Of a DNA stretch of 60,441 nucleotides, positions 1 through 11,480 are shown one piece after another. The stretch's first letter is position 1. Each line of letters starts with the position of its first letter. The notes below the pieces were generated by a model. That model was not told where the DNA came from. It saw nothing but the letters and a program-made list of their open reading frames with translations, and searched no databases. Source of the DNA: an uncultured Ignavibacterium sp. (GTDB lineage Bacteria; Bacteroidota; Ignavibacteria; Ignavibacteriales; Ignavibacteriaceae). The stretch is taken from positions 1 to 60,441 of the forward strand of contig CALEBT010000034.1 of assembly GCA_937942875.1 (NCBI GenBank), in the 5' to 3' direction. Both the position numbers and the translations under genes were made by a program.

Positions 1-594
1 CAAAAAGTTAAAGAAGCTGAAGAATTTAAGATTTTAAAGGTGAAAATGGGAAAAGAAAATGACAAGGAAATGATTGAAACAATTCGCTCCGTAACCGATA
101 AACCTCTTACTGCTGATGCTAATCAGGGATGGAAAGATAAACACTATGCACTTGAGATGATTCAATGGTTAAGTGAACAAAATGTTCTTTACATCGAGCA
201 GCCGATGCCCAAAGAAATGGTTGAAGAAAACGCCTGGATAACTCAGAATTCACCAATTCCTGTTTTAGGCGATGAATCAATTCAAAGATTAAGTGATTTG
301 ATCAAAATGAAAGATGTTTATTCCGGAGTTGTTGTAAAACTTATGAAGTGCACAGGAATGCGTGAAGCTCATAAAATGATCAATCTGGCAAAATCTCTCG
401 GTATGAAAGTAATGCTTGGCTGTATGACAGAAACTTCTTGTGCAATCTCTGCTGCATCTCAACTATCTCCGATTGTCGATTGGGCAGATCTTGATGGAGC
501 TTTATTAATTAAAAATGATCCATTTGAAGGAATGAAAGTTATAGATGGAAAAGTAACTTTATCTGATTATCCGGGAATAGGTTTATCTATTTAG
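1..594 (+). CDS. dipeptide epimerase (enolase superfamily), 3' part only
   Basis: Cut by the left window edge; the frame is open from base 1, so about 197 C-terminal residues of a protein of roughly 350 are visible. It matches L-Ala-D/L-Glu epimerases, muconate-cycloisomerase-like enolase-superfamily enzymes that epimerise dipeptides released from peptidoglycan. The catalytic KxK pair (LKVKMG, visible residues 13-15) is followed by the three metal ligands in TADANQ, YIEQP and LGDES, and by the second catalytic lysine in VVVKLMK. All active-site elements in this portion are intact. Substrate specificity is inferred from family resemblance only; other acidic-dipeptide epimerases are possible. 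Confidence 0.85.
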   Translation, partial: QKVKEAEEFKILKVKMGKENDKEMIETIRSVTDKPLTADANQGWKDKHYALEMIQWLSEQNVLYIEQPMPKEMVEENAWITQNSPIPVLGDESIQRLSDLIKMKDVYSGVVVKLMKCTGMREAHKMINLAKSLGMKVMLGCMTETSCAISAASQLSPIVDWADLDGALLIKNDPFEGMKVIDGKVTLSDYPGIGLSI

Positions 595-686
595 TGTTGA
601 AGGTTAAATGCTTAATGTTTAATAAGAATTATATACTCCATGCTCTATGCCCTTTGCTCTAAGCGCTTTGTTAACAATCCTTGATT
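595..686. other. short intergenic stretch with low-complexity words
   Basis: Lies between two convergent genes. It holds short words such as TGCCCTTTGCTC (648-659) that recur exactly at 9834-9845 in another intergenic gap. I see no terminator or gene in it. Confidence 0.3.
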
Positions 687-1331
687 TCAACGACGAATCA
701 ATTCTGCAACGAGTAAACCATATCTTTTTTTATTATCATTAAAATCATAATCCAGATTTCTTTCAAGTGAACTATATATTTTCTTTCCGAGTTTTTCTAA
801 TTTTTTGCCTTCAATTGTTTGAAACTCTGGATAGAACTTTTCTAATATTTCCCAGCCAAAATTTTGAGGCTCTGTTAACGTTGCTTTGTGACAGCAATCT
901 GTTATTAAAAGAAACAATCCGCCTTTTTTAGTAACTCTTTTGATTTCAAAAATAGTTTTGTCAACTTCATCAACGTGGTCAAGTGAATTGAATGAAGTTA
1001 CTATATCAAATGCAAAATCTTTGAAAGGAATAAATTCTGCATTAGCTTTGACTAACTTCATCACGGAAAAATTAGAATTTAACTCCTTATATTTATCAGC
1101 AAGTGGATCAAGACCAATTGCAATATCTGAATTATTACACCATTCAAGACTACCTCTCGGACCACAACCAATATCCAGTATTTTTTTCGATTTATAATCT
1201 TGTTCGGTTAAACCAAAGTAGTGTGTAAAATATTTTTGATAATGCTGATTGGATAAACTATTATCAAATAATCTTACAATCTTCCAGTAAAGAAGTTCAG
1301 ACTTATTTTTAATTGAACTTTTAATTAACAT
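687..1331 (-). CDS. class I SAM-dependent methyltransferase
   Basis: About 214 residues with the Rossmann-fold SAM signature ILDIGCGPRG near residue 52, an acidic second strand (GLDP), a motif resembling NAEFIPF, and a Methyltransf_11-like core (FDIVTSFNSLDHV). The cytosolic substrate is unknown. The ATG at 1331 is chosen over a TTG two codons upstream; neither has a strong ribosome-binding site. It lies just downstream of the amidase-like lipoprotein gene on the same strand (20-bp gap), so it may be co-transcribed with it. Nothing in the sequence separates small-molecule from protein or lipid methylation. Confidence 0.7.
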   Translation of the reverse strand: MLIKSSIKNKSELLYWKIVRLFDNSLSNQHYQKYFTHYFGLTEQDYKSKKILDIGCGPRGSLEWCNNSDIAIGLDPLADKYKELNSNFSVMKLVKANAEFIPFKDFAFDIVTSFNSLDHVDEVDKTIFEIKRVTKKGGLFLLITDCCHKATLTEPQNFGWEILEKFYPEFQTIEGKKLEKLGKKIYSSLERNLDYDFNDNKKRYGLLVAELIRR

Positions 1332-1351
1332 CTGCAAATCTTCTGAAGCAT

Positions 1352-4345
1352 TTACTTAATTAAGAGATAATTAAGTATTGCTTTCATCAGTTGTGCTCGC
1401 TCACTTTCTGAAATGATTGTTTCGAAAGGAACAGTAAAAGCAACTACTCCATATTTATCTTTATATCCAATCATAGAAGAAAACTCATTTTCGCTAAAAC
1501 GTAGAAGAACTTCACTACCATTTATAGGACCTATTTCATCTGGAGCTTCAACTTTGTAGATTTTTTCATCATATTCTGCATTATATTCAATATTTAATTC
1601 ATCAATAGCAAAACCTTTATTTACTGAATGCAACTTACCGGTTTTTGAAGCGTGAGTTGCTATAAAGTGATATCTTAAAATATCATTCGCAAATAGCTTT
1701 CCATCTTCATCAGAATATAGATCACTTCCAATATATGAACCACTTAAGAATAAATTGCCCCCTTTGTTTAGATAATCAGTCAATTTTTCTTTTAATTTAG
1801 TTGGGAAGGATTGAAATTCAACACTCTTTACACTATTTGGTTTAGGAGGAGAAGTCTTTTTCTCTTCGCCTAAGATTAAATCAATAAACTTGTATTTCTC
1901 AAGACTAACAAAACCATCCCAAACAGATTCATCACTTACAGAACAAAATGAAAATCCATTTTCAAATAATGCTTTTCCATGAATGAATGGATAATCGAAA
2001 CTATTACCAGCAATAATTGTAGTTTCAAAATCAGATGTACTAGCTCCGTGACCGGGTTTATCATCTGTTTCCCAGACTGAATTTGGATCAAAATTATATT
2101 GCTCTCCAGTGAAACTTAAATCATATTTATATGGAACACCTTCATCTATAAAGTTGGCAAAGCCAATTACAGAATCTGATTCAATTGTTGCCGGAGGAGC
2201 TATTCTATCGAAAGCATTTACTATTAACATTGGCTCTGCATTTTTACTATTCAATCCAACGGATAAGATTTCCGAAGGAAAACTTTCTCCTCCTTTATTT
2301 AATGCAGCAACTTTGAAAGAATATATTTTATCTTTTTCAATTTCCAATTCATATTCAGGTTTATTTACAAGAACACCATTATCAAAACCATTATCATTTA
2401 TTCTGGAGTAAACAATATATTTTTCTGCAGTTGCTGTTGGTTCTAATTTATCTTCCTGTGGAAGCCATCTAAGTTTGACTTTGTTTCCATTCAATTCTGC
2501 AGAAAAATGAGAAACCGGTAGAGGTTGTACAACATAATCTTCTCCAAACTGAACAGATAAAAATTTCAGAATACCCTTGTAAATAGCTCTTGAAGCATCA
2601 AATCTGAACCTTGGATCCAGATGAAATTTCATATCAAGGAAATTCTGATGAGAAAGTAATTCTAATAACATAGAAGGGAAATTCGGCCGGGTTGCTTCAG
2701 AATATTTTGAATCCCACAAAAATCTTCTTGTCCAAGATGAATCATATAAAGATCTCAAATCATCTACAATTTGTGTTTGCACAATATCAGCTAAATCTCT
2801 GTTTGCTAATCTGGATTTTCCATTTGGATAATTTACTGATGAATCAAAACCTTCCGAACTGAAAATCATCAGAGTTCCGATAACAGTATCATTTCTGGTT
2901 ATTCCGGCATCTGTATGAAAAGCAAGTGACACATCTATTGGAATTTTCAATCCTTCCGCATCTTTAAAGTTAGACGGACCGAATGGTTTACCGTAAAGAT
3001 AATTTCCATATTCGGCACGAGACTGATAATCATCTTTGTAGTCGTCAGTTCCTTTATTAAGGTTATAAACCAAAGTATCTGGCATACCTGCAAACTGAAG
3101 CCAATATCTCGAACCTTCCATAAATTTTAATCTGCCACTTAGCTGTCCTTCCCTTTCAATAATTCCAAAACCTCCTCCAAAACGGACTGCATCGGCAGAG
3201 ACTATTTTGTTTTTCTCTTTAGAAGCATTAGATAGTTTTACATATTGATTAACTTTTTCTCCTTCTACGAAATGAAATTTACCGAGATAAATCCAGGTTC
3301 CTCCACCCATTTTTTGATTTACAGAAAATGATGTTTCACCACCTGAATGTTTAACTATATATTTTGCATCACTCACATTATTCTGAGATGATCTGTAAGA
3401 AATATATACTGCATATTCACCTGATTCTTTAATTTCAGGAATCCACTTTATAAATGCATCTTCAACAGAATTTGATTTAATAAAACGGCTGGTTCCCATA
3501 ATGAATGGATTATCTCCATTTCTTAAAATTGAGTCCCGCAAAGCAAAACCAATATTTTCTGTTTTCCAGATATTATCTTTACTATTTGATACTTCAACAT
3601 AGTTGGGTGAAGAGTTTGAGTCATTATCAATTATAATCTCATTTTTTTGAAAGTCTCTTTCACGTGGAATGAAAACATTTGCTCCTGCATTTTCCAACAT
3701 AGGAACAAGAAACGGCTCAGTAAAAGCTGAAGTGCCTAAATCTTCAACTGTCTGGAAAAGTCTTGCTCTTTGCCACATCCATCTTTTTTCTACATTATTA
3801 TAATACCACCCGTGAGAGGGCCATAGTAATATATTTCTTGCAAGAAGCCCATTAGTTATTTGAAAATCTTTAGCTTCATTTTTTATAAAAGGAATGTTCG
3901 TTTTAGCTCTGAGACTTATTCTATTCTTATCAATTTTAGATTTTTCTTTGCGATAAAAATTAGGTATCAAAGTTTCAATCTCATATTTATCTGCATAAAT
4001 AAATACTTTATACTTTGAAAATTTCTTTCCATAAAAATTCCTGAAGTCATCTTTAAGATTTCTGACATTTTCAGGTCTGAAAGGAATGTAACCAATATTT
4101 TTATTGAAATAGAATCTTATTGTTTTGGATTTGTCACTAATTAAAATCTTGTCAAGTTTTACAGATTCGTGAAAACCATACTTTGAACTGATACTAAAAA
4201 AGTATTTTCTGAATTCAGATATCCTTTTATCAGGATATTCACTTTCCGATTCAGTTTCTTTAACTGAGGCACAGGATAAAAAAATAAAATTTACTACTAA
4301 TAATATCTTGGTAAAGCAGATAAGGTGAGATTTGATGTGTGTCAT
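1352..4345 (-). CDS. large exported lipoprotein: N-acetylmuramoyl-L-alanine amidase-like, golvesin-type and fibronectin III modules
   Basis: About 997 residues. I place the start at the ATG at 4345, because the longer frame adds 23 residues before a lipoprotein signal (hydrophobic run ending FLSC, then an acidic linker). Recognisable parts in order are: an N-terminal region; a segment around HGWYYN and a block LVPMLENAGANVF typical of amidase_3-like enzymes; a golvesin/Xly-type beta module (AVYISYRSS ... SADAVRFGGG) inserted in it; the second half of the amidase fold with putative zinc and catalytic positions (SLAFHTDAG and MLLELLSHQN); a fibronectin III-like domain; and a C-terminal beta-rich domain. 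Bacteroidetes homologues are often named xanthan lyase, which I consider less informative. Likely acts at the cell surface on peptidoglycan or a related polymer. Confidence 0.65.
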   Translation of the reverse strand: MTHIKSHLICFTKILLVVNFIFLSCASVKETESESEYPDKRISEFRKYFFSISSKYGFHESVKLDKILISDKSKTIRFYFNKNIGYIPFRPENVRNLKDDFRNFYGKKFSKYKVFIYADKYEIETLIPNFYRKEKSKIDKNRISLRAKTNIPFIKNEAKDFQITNGLLARNILLWPSHGWYYNNVEKRWMWQRARLFQTVEDLGTSAFTEPFLVPMLENAGANVFIPRERDFQKNEIIIDNDSNSSPNYVEVSNSKDNIWKTENIGFALRDSILRNGDNPFIMGTSRFIKSNSVEDAFIKWIPEIKESGEYAVYISYRSSQNNVSDAKYIVKHSGGETSFSVNQKMGGGTWIYLGKFHFVEGEKVNQYVKLSNASKEKNKIVSADAVRFGGGFGIIEREGQLSGRLKFMEGSRYWLQFAGMPDTLVYNLNKGTDDYKDDYQSRAEYGNYLYGKPFGPSNFKDAEGLKIPIDVSLAFHTDAGITRNDTVIGTLMIFSSEGFDSSVNYPNGKSRLANRDLADIVQTQIVDDLRSLYDSSWTRRFLWDSKYSEATRPNFPSMLLELLSHQNFLDMKFHLDPRFRFDASRAIYKGILKFLSVQFGEDYVVQPLPVSHFSAELNGNKVKLRWLPQEDKLEPTATAEKYIVYSRINDNGFDNGVLVNKPEYELEIEKDKIYSFKVAALNKGGESFPSEILSVGLNSKNAEPMLIVNAFDRIAPPATIESDSVIGFANFIDEGVPYKYDLSFTGEQYNFDPNSVWETDDKPGHGASTSDFETTIIAGNSFDYPFIHGKALFENGFSFCSVSDESVWDGFVSLEKYKFIDLILGEEKKTSPPKPNSVKSVEFQSFPTKLKEKLTDYLNKGGNLFLSGSYIGSDLYSDEDGKLFANDILRYHFIATHASKTGKLHSVNKGFAIDELNIEYNAEYDEKIYKVEAPDEIGPINGSEVLLRFSENEFSSMIGYKDKYGVVAFTVPFETIISESERAQLMKAILNYLLIK

Positions 4346-4432
4346 AATTATAAAAAATTTACTTGAAATAAATTGCCCGGATTCAATTGAATTGAAGACC
4401 GGGCTGAATAACAAAATTTATTTTATATTTTT

Positions 4433-6799
4433 TTACCTTACTAAAAGCATTTTTCTCGTTGCTACAAAATCTGGTGTTATCAGTTTATAGAAATACATTC
4501 CGCTGGAAAGATTAGATGCATCAAAATCAATCTGATAAGAGCCTGCAGGTCTATATTCATTATCAATAAGAGTTTGAATCTCAGATCCTAAAGAATCATA
4601 TATTCTCAAAGTTACATAAGTAGCTACGGGAATATTAAATTTAATTGTAGTTGAGGGATTGAAAGGGTTCGGATAATTCTGCTCAAGATAAAATGAGTTC
4701 GGTGAATATTCCTCATCCTCTACATTAACAGGAGATACTGTTTTAAATCTGAATGCAGTTGACCAATTACTGGTTCCATATTGATTTGTGGCTTTAATTC
4801 TCCAAAAATAAAATGTGTTTTGCAAAAGCCCTGTAACCGGATAAGTTGTATCAGATATACCGCTAACATCTAAAACTATTGAAGAAGGGTTAAAGTCTGC
4901 TGCACGTGCTAACATCAATCTGTAAGTCTGAGCTGATAGTGACCTGTTCCAATATAAAATCGTATCGACAGGTATGTTACCGGTATTATTTTCAGGATAA
5001 ATTAAATTTGGAGATTTTGGAAAACCCGTTGTAAAAGTATATGCACCTGAAAAAGAACTGGTACCAGCAGCATTTGAGGAATTAACTCTCCAGAAATATT
5101 GAGTTTGACCTTCGAGTCCGGTTACAACTAAGAAAGTATCTGAAATACCACTTTGATCCAATACAAGCGGTGAAGTAAAACCGGAATTATTAGAAATCTG
5201 TACTCTGTAAGTCGAAGCTCCAGCAGGTAAATTCCATTTTAAGACTAAAGTATCTCTCTGATTGGTAGCTCCATTTGATGGTTGAATCAAAGAAGGACTT
5301 GAAGGTGCAGTCACCGCCACAATATTACTCATTGAACTTTCATTATAATTTCTATCCAGGGAGGTAACTACAAAATAAAATGGACCTGTCTGCCCTACAG
5401 TTGATGGAATATGTTGTCGTGAGCCAACTATATCATCAATTCTTGCCGGGTTTTCCAAATCTGCTGGTTGAATATTTGAGGTTTGAAATCTGTAAACCAC
5501 ATATCTCTTAGCAGTGTCGCCGTCACTCGCAGTTAAAGGAATATCCCATCGCAAGCCGTAAACACCATTTATCTTTTCATATCGCAGATTTCTTGGTGGA
5601 TTTGGTTTTATCGTATCTTTAAAAGACATAACAGGATTTAAAGCTTTATAACGATATAAATCATTTTTTAATGTATCCGTGTTACCTTTTGGATTTTCTA
5701 TAAAATTCCAAGCTCTGAAGAACACACCACCTTGAACTTTCGGATTTGCTCTATCAAATCTGATTTGATTTGGTAGTTCACTTGCAGACCAACTAGCAAC
5801 TCTGTAAAAAGCGTGTCCGGGGTAATAATGTAATCCATATTTAGCAACAGAGTCAGCCCACCAGGGTTGAAGCTTACCATAATCTTGTCCGCCTCCAAAA
5901 GGCCAATATAATTGGGGAGTCAGGTAATCAATAGATTTAGCTCTTAACCAAGCTAATGCATCGCAATAAATTGTTGCATAAGCATCCATTCCCGTAATTC
6001 CCGGCGGATAACCAGGTCTCCAAATTCCGAAAGGACTTATACCAAATTTTATCCAGGGTTTGATAGATTTGATCGTGTCTTGAACCATTTTAATCATCAT
6101 ATTGACATTATTTCTTCTCCAATCATTAATATTCGTAAAACCACGAGGATATTGTTGAAATGTTTGTTGATCCTGTGTAGTTATCTGATTGGGAGGATAA
6201 GGATAGAAATAATCATCAAAATGAACTCCATCAACATCGTATCTGCTCACCACATCATATACAACGGAACTAATATAATTCATTACCTGTGGTAATCCGG
6301 GATCTAAAAATCTGAAATTTGAGATAGTAATAACCCAACTCGGATTTTGGTTAACAACGTGCTGCGGAGATAACGTATAAGTTCCTACTGTTTTTTCTGC
6401 TCTGTAAGGATTAAACCACGCGTGTAATTCCATTCCTCTTTTATGAGATTCCTCAATCCAAAATTGAAGAGGATCAAAATATGGATTAGGAGCAACACCT
6501 TGTTGACCAGTCAGCCAATAAGACCAGGGGTCAAAGTTAGATTGATAAAGAGCATCACATTCTGTTCTTATTTGAAATATAATTGTGTTTACACCGGCAG
6601 CTTTTAGTTGATCTAATAATTCAATAGCATCCTGTTTTTTTTGTGCGGTTGTTCTAGAGGGAGAAGTTGGCCAGTCCAGATTCGTTACTGAAGCCACCCA
6701 GGCAGCCCTGAATTCTCTTTTAGGAGGATTAGACTGAGAAAAAAAATCTGAAAGAGGAATTAGTGAAAAAATGACAATAAAAAAGAATAGTTTTTTCAT
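4433..6799 (-). CDS. GHL10 (DUF187) glycosyl hydrolase-like protein, type IX secretion cargo
   Basis: Start set at the ATG at 6799, which opens a clean signal peptide (MKKLFFFIVIF ... FFSQS); the longer frame adds 39 residues without any export logic. The catalytic-like domain follows at once (REFRAAWVASVTNLDWP, DGVHFDDYFYPY, the conserved aspartates of the DUF187/GHL10 TIM barrel), covering roughly residues 25-400. Three fibronectin III-like repeats follow (starting near PPRNLRYEK, PSLIQPSNGA and PNLIYPENN), then a Por secretion-system C-terminal sorting domain (NYPNPFNPSTTIKF ... RKMLLVR). GHL10 relatives are linked to glycan or peptidoglycan cleavage (for example DigH in E. coli); the exact substrate is not visible. 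Its neighbour downstream is the amidase-like lipoprotein, so the pair may act together on cell-wall or envelope glycan. Confidence 0.85.
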   Translation of the reverse strand: MKKLFFFIVIFSLIPLSDFFSQSNPPKREFRAAWVASVTNLDWPTSPSRTTAQKKQDAIELLDQLKAAGVNTIIFQIRTECDALYQSNFDPWSYWLTGQQGVAPNPYFDPLQFWIEESHKRGMELHAWFNPYRAEKTVGTYTLSPQHVVNQNPSWVITISNFRFLDPGLPQVMNYISSVVYDVVSRYDVDGVHFDDYFYPYPPNQITTQDQQTFQQYPRGFTNINDWRRNNVNMMIKMVQDTIKSIKPWIKFGISPFGIWRPGYPPGITGMDAYATIYCDALAWLRAKSIDYLTPQLYWPFGGGQDYGKLQPWWADSVAKYGLHYYPGHAFYRVASWSASELPNQIRFDRANPKVQGGVFFRAWNFIENPKGNTDTLKNDLYRYKALNPVMSFKDTIKPNPPRNLRYEKINGVYGLRWDIPLTASDGDTAKRYVVYRFQTSNIQPADLENPARIDDIVGSRQHIPSTVGQTGPFYFVVTSLDRNYNESSMSNIVAVTAPSSPSLIQPSNGATNQRDTLVLKWNLPAGASTYRVQISNNSGFTSPLVLDQSGISDTFLVVTGLEGQTQYFWRVNSSNAAGTSSFSGAYTFTTGFPKSPNLIYPENNTGNIPVDTILYWNRSLSAQTYRLMLARAADFNPSSIVLDVSGISDTTYPVTGLLQNTFYFWRIKATNQYGTSNWSTAFRFKTVSPVNVEDEEYSPNSFYLEQNYPNPFNPSTTIKFNIPVATYVTLRIYDSLGSEIQTLIDNEYRPAGSYQIDFDASNLSSGMYFYKLITPDFVATRKMLLVR

Positions 6800-6923
6800 T
6801 TTAGTGCTTTTATTTGTTAATAATTCTTGAGCAAAATTAATAAAGTTTCGGGTATTAAAATAGATAAATAGCACTTTGTTGAAAGGGAGAAAAAGTTTGA
6901 TTTTTGAAATTTTCAAAAGGGAT

Positions 6924-8126
6924 TTATTGTAATATAATATGTCCTAATTTATCTCGTTTAGTCTTTAAATACTTCTCGTTTTTTTCATTTGGTTGAATTT
7001 CAATTGGAACTCTTTCTACAATTTCCAAACCGTAACCTTTGAGACCAATTACTTTTTTAAGATTATTTGTCAAAAGATTAATTTTTTTTATTCCTAAATC
7101 AAGAAGAATCTGAGCACCAATTCCATAATCTCTTAAGTCCGGTTTAAAGCCAAGTTTTTCATTTGCTTCAACAGTATCAAAACCTTCGTCCTGAAGTTTA
7201 TAAGCTTTGATTTTATTTTCCAGACCAATACCTCTGCCTTCTTGTCGCATATAAACTAAAGCTCCTGAACCATTTCTTTCAATCAAATCCAAAGCATAAT
7301 TGAGCTGATCGTGGCAATCGCAACGCAAAGAATGGAATACATCCCCGGTTAAACATTCTGAATGCATTCTTACTAAAAATGGTTCCAAAGGATTTGGAGT
7401 TCCTTTAACTAAAGCTACTTGTTTTTTTCTATCTAATAAATTTCGATAAAGATGCAATCTGAATTCACCGTGTGCCGTTGGGAAATTTATATCTGTAATT
7501 TTTTCAATAAGCTTTTCATTCTTCACGCGGTACTGAATCAAATCCTGAACTGTTAAAATTTTAAGATTAAATTTTTTTGCGACATCAATTAATTCAGGAA
7601 CTCTTGCCATTTCCCCATCTTGTCTTAGTATTTCACAAAGTACTCCGGCAGGTTTCAGATTTGCTAATCTGCACAAATCAACTGCTGCTTCAGTATGACC
7701 AGCACGTCGCAAAACACCTTCTTCAAAAGCCCTTAATGGAAATATATGCCCGGGACGAGCAAAATCCCCGGGCTTTGATTTTTCATCAACGAGTTTTTTA
7801 ATTGTCAATGCTCTGTCGGCCGCAGATATACCTGTTGTTGTTCCCTCAATTGCATCAACCGTAACAGTAAACTGAGTTCCGTGTAATGCAGAATTTGAAT
7901 CAACCATCAAAGGAAGATTCAACTCATCGAGTCTTTTTTTGCTAAGCGCAACACAAAGCATTCCTTTACCGTGAGTAACCATAAAGTTAACGATATCAGG
8001 AGTTACATATTCTGCAGCACAAATAAAGTCACCCTCATTCTCACGATCTTCATCATCAACAACAATTATAACTTTACCGTTCTTGATTTCTTCAATAGCT
8101 TCAATAACAGAGCAAAAAGGACTCAT
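6924..8126 (-). CDS. ribBA: bifunctional 3,4-dihydroxy-2-butanone 4-phosphate synthase / GTP cyclohydrolase II
   Basis: About 400 residues, the usual length for the fused enzyme that makes both precursors of riboflavin. The N-terminal RibB half carries the acidic [11 protein letters not shown] loop and GHTEAAVDL. The C-terminal RibA half carries the zinc site in [17 protein letters not shown] and the GTP-binding RQEGRGIGL. The ATG at 8126 is preferred over a TTG seven codons upstream: it sits one base after the yajC stop and starts the canonical N-terminus. Last gene of a tgt-yajC-ribBA run. No FMN riboswitch could precede it given this packing. Confidence 0.96.
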   Translation of the reverse strand: MSPFCSVIEAIEEIKNGKVIIVVDDEDRENEGDFICAAEYVTPDIVNFMVTHGKGMLCVALSKKRLDELNLPLMVDSNSALHGTQFTVTVDAIEGTTTGISAADRALTIKKLVDEKSKPGDFARPGHIFPLRAFEEGVLRRAGHTEAAVDLCRLANLKPAGVLCEILRQDGEMARVPELIDVAKKFNLKILTVQDLIQYRVKNEKLIEKITDINFPTAHGEFRLHLYRNLLDRKKQVALVKGTPNPLEPFLVRMHSECLTGDVFHSLRCDCHDQLNYALDLIERNGSGALVYMRQEGRGIGLENKIKAYKLQDEGFDTVEANEKLGFKPDLRDYGIGAQILLDLGIKKINLLTNNLKKVIGLKGYGLEIVERVPIEIQPNEKNEKYLKTKRDKLGHIILQ

Positions 8127-8127
8127 A

Positions 8128-8439
8128 TCAGGACTTTTTCTCCACAATATTTATTGCTGATTTATCAAGTTTAATTTTAACATTGTCTGCAATTTGCAAG
8201 AGTACTGTTTTATCTTCTATTCCTGCAATTGTTCCATAAATACCTCCACTTGTAACAACTTTATCTCCTTTCTCTATTGCATTTAACATTTTTTCTCTTT
8301 CTTTTGCTCTTTTTTGTTGCGGACGAATAATCATAAAATAAAAAATGAAAAAGATTGCTCCGAACATTATTAAAGTGCTGATTAAACTACCGCCTCCTTG
8401 ACCATTGGCAGGTGCCATTGCAATTAGATTTTCAATCAT
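8128..8439 (-). CDS. yajC: preprotein translocase accessory subunit YajC
   Basis: 103 residues with one transmembrane helix ([20 protein letters not shown]) followed by the conserved RPQQKRAKE and the small beta-rich cytosolic domain ([14 protein letters not shown]). It associates with SecDF-SecYEG at the inner membrane. It is packed between tgt (9-bp gap) and ribBA (1-bp gap). The tgt-yajC adjacency is conserved widely in bacteria. Confidence 0.95.
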   Translation of the reverse strand: MIENLIAMAPANGQGGGSLISTLIMFGAIFFIFYFMIIRPQQKRAKEREKMLNAIEKGDKVVTSGGIYGTIAGIEDKTVLLQIADNVKIKLDKSAINIVEKKS

Positions 8440-8448
8440 TTTGATACC

Positions 8449-9847
<1,399 letters not shown>

Positions 9848-10564
9848 TCATCCGAATCTGATTAAATCTCTCATTTCTTTGACGGCAGCATCCATTCCAA
9901 CCATAACTGCTTTTGCTATTATGGCGTGTCCAATACTCACTTCATCTATCTCCTTGATTTCCCGGAATACTTTGATATTTTGATAATTTAATCCGTGTCC
10001 GGCATTAACACCTAAACCAAGCTTTTTTGCGTGTTTGGCTGCTGTTCTGATTTTATCCAACTCATCAAATTGTTCTTCTTCTGACAAACAATTAGCAAAA
10101 ATTCCTGTATGAATCTCGATAAAATCAGCTCCAATTTCTGCTGAAGCATCAATCTGATTTAATTCTGGTTCGATAAACAATGATACCTCTATATCATATT
10201 TGTGCAATTGATTGATTGTATCTCTTAGAATTGTAATATTATCAATCACACTTATGCCACCTTCAGTAGTTAATTCCAAACGTTTTTCTGGAACAATGGT
10301 TGCCAACTCAGGTCCAACCTCACAGGCAATTTTAATAATTTCTTCAGTAGCAGCCATTTCCAGATCAAGTTTAGTCCGAATTACTTCCCTTAATAATCTG
10401 ACATCTCTTTCATTTATGTGTCTTCTGTCTTCTCTTAAATGAACTACAATTCCATCAGCTCCTGCATTTTCAGCAGCAATAGCAGCCGCAACAGGATCCG
10501 GTAAAAATTCTTTTCGTGCATTTCTTAATGTAGCTATGTGATCTACGTTTATTGCTAATCTCAT
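9848..10564 (-). CDS. pdxJ: pyridoxine 5'-phosphate synthase
   Basis: 238 residues. It condenses 1-deoxy-xylulose 5-phosphate with 3-amino-2-oxopropyl phosphate in the DXP-dependent vitamin B6 route. The N-terminus (RLAINVDHIATLRNARK) and the motifs GIVVHLREDRRHI, EIHTGIFANC and GLGVNAGHGLN are diagnostic, and the catalytic histidine and glutamate residues are present. It overlaps the upstream CPBP protease gene by 4 bp (ATGA type), so it is translationally coupled to it. Confidence 0.97.
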   Translation of the reverse strand: MRLAINVDHIATLRNARKEFLPDPVAAAIAAENAGADGIVVHLREDRRHINERDVRLLREVIRTKLDLEMAATEEIIKIACEVGPELATIVPEKRLELTTEGGISVIDNITILRDTINQLHKYDIEVSLFIEPELNQIDASAEIGADFIEIHTGIFANCLSEEEQFDELDKIRTAAKHAKKLGLGVNAGHGLNYQNIKVFREIKEIDEVSIGHAIIAKAVMVGMDAAVKEMRDLIRFG

Positions 10565-11358
10565 AGAAAATAATCCAATAATGTTTTTAATATTTTAATT
10601 AAGGAATCTGTCCCGATTCCGAATTCATTTGCCCGAAATCGTAATATTGAAATTGTGTCTATTACAAACATAACTGAAAAATGAACAATCACACAATAGT
10701 AAAAGGATCTCGTCTTTAAGGCTAAAATTCCAAGTGCAATAGCTCCCGGAATAGAGCCAATAGTTTCCAAGAATGGTTTACCAAAATGAAGTATAGTAAA
10801 TGGTATCATCTGAAAAAAAATTGAATAAAATCCAAATTTCTTCTCTAAACCAAAAAGCATAAAACCTCTCCAAGTAAATTCCCATCCAAATAGATACAAT
10901 AACATTCCAATTTCATAAACCAGAAAAGTTGTCGTTGAATATTTCGTAGATGTAAGAAGCGGATATTTTGAGATAAATTGTTGCGAGGCAGTTACAAACC
11001 ATAAAATGATAAACATAACCAAAATGAAAATTGACGAGAATTTGAGCCCAAACTTCCAATCACCAAACCTGAATCCAAATTCTGATATTTTTTCTTTAAA
11101 GACGAAACGGATAATTATGAAAGTTGGTATCAAAACAAGGAAAGTATCTCCGGAAAACCAATATAAAAATTCTAATAAGTAAGCATCAGAAGAATTCTTA
11201 ATTCCATCAAAAAAATTCTCTCTAAAAAACCTTCTTGAAGTAAAGTATGAACTCAATGCCTGGATTAAGGGAATTGAGATTAAAATCCAGATAATTTTTT
11301 TATCAAGCTCAGAGAAGTTCTTAATTATTTCTTTTAACTCATTTTTAAATGAATTCAA
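10561..11358 (-). CDS. CPBP-family intramembrane metalloprotease (CAAX protease-like)
   Basis: 265 residues with about six to seven hydrophobic segments. The CPBP signature is seen as WEFTWRGFML (a relaxed E-x-x-x-R motif with one glutamate rather than the common EE pair), with downstream histidines in FTILHFGKP and VIVHFSVMF. These proteases act within the inner membrane on unknown substrates. Start codon is TTG at 11358; no ATG precedes the first membrane segment and no ribosome-binding site is obvious, so the start is uncertain. It heads a two-gene unit with pdxJ. Its 5' end faces groES. Confidence 0.75.
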   Translation of the reverse strand: MNSFKNELKEIIKNFSELDKKIIWILISIPLIQALSSYFTSRRFFRENFFDGIKNSSDAYLLEFLYWFSGDTFLVLIPTFIIIRFVFKEKISEFGFRFGDWKFGLKFSSIFILVMFIILWFVTASQQFISKYPLLTSTKYSTTTFLVYEIGMLLYLFGWEFTWRGFMLFGLEKKFGFYSIFFQMIPFTILHFGKPFLETIGSIPGAIALGILALKTRSFYYCVIVHFSVMFVIDTISILRFRANEFGIGTDSLIKILKTLLDYFL

Positions 11359-11451
11359 GGAGAAAAATCCATTTTATTTTATTAAAAATACCAAAAATTC
11401 GCCGAAATTTTATTTTTTGAATAATTCATAAATTTTTGATAAAGATAGAAC

Positions 11452-11480
11452 TTGACAATATTTTCAAATCTTAGTATTTT
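11452..11480 (+). promoter_or_regulatory. sigma70-type promoter of groESL
   Basis: TTGACA at 11452-11457, a 17-bp spacer and TATTTT at 11475-11480, with the CIRCE operator overlapping the last bases of the -10 box and the likely start point. This is an E. coli-like arrangement rather than the TTTG/TAnnTTTG type of Bacteroidetes proper. Confidence 0.7.

Noticed and set aside
8127-8150. An FMN riboswitch before ribBA
   Set aside because: ribBA begins one base after yajC, so there is no leader of its own.
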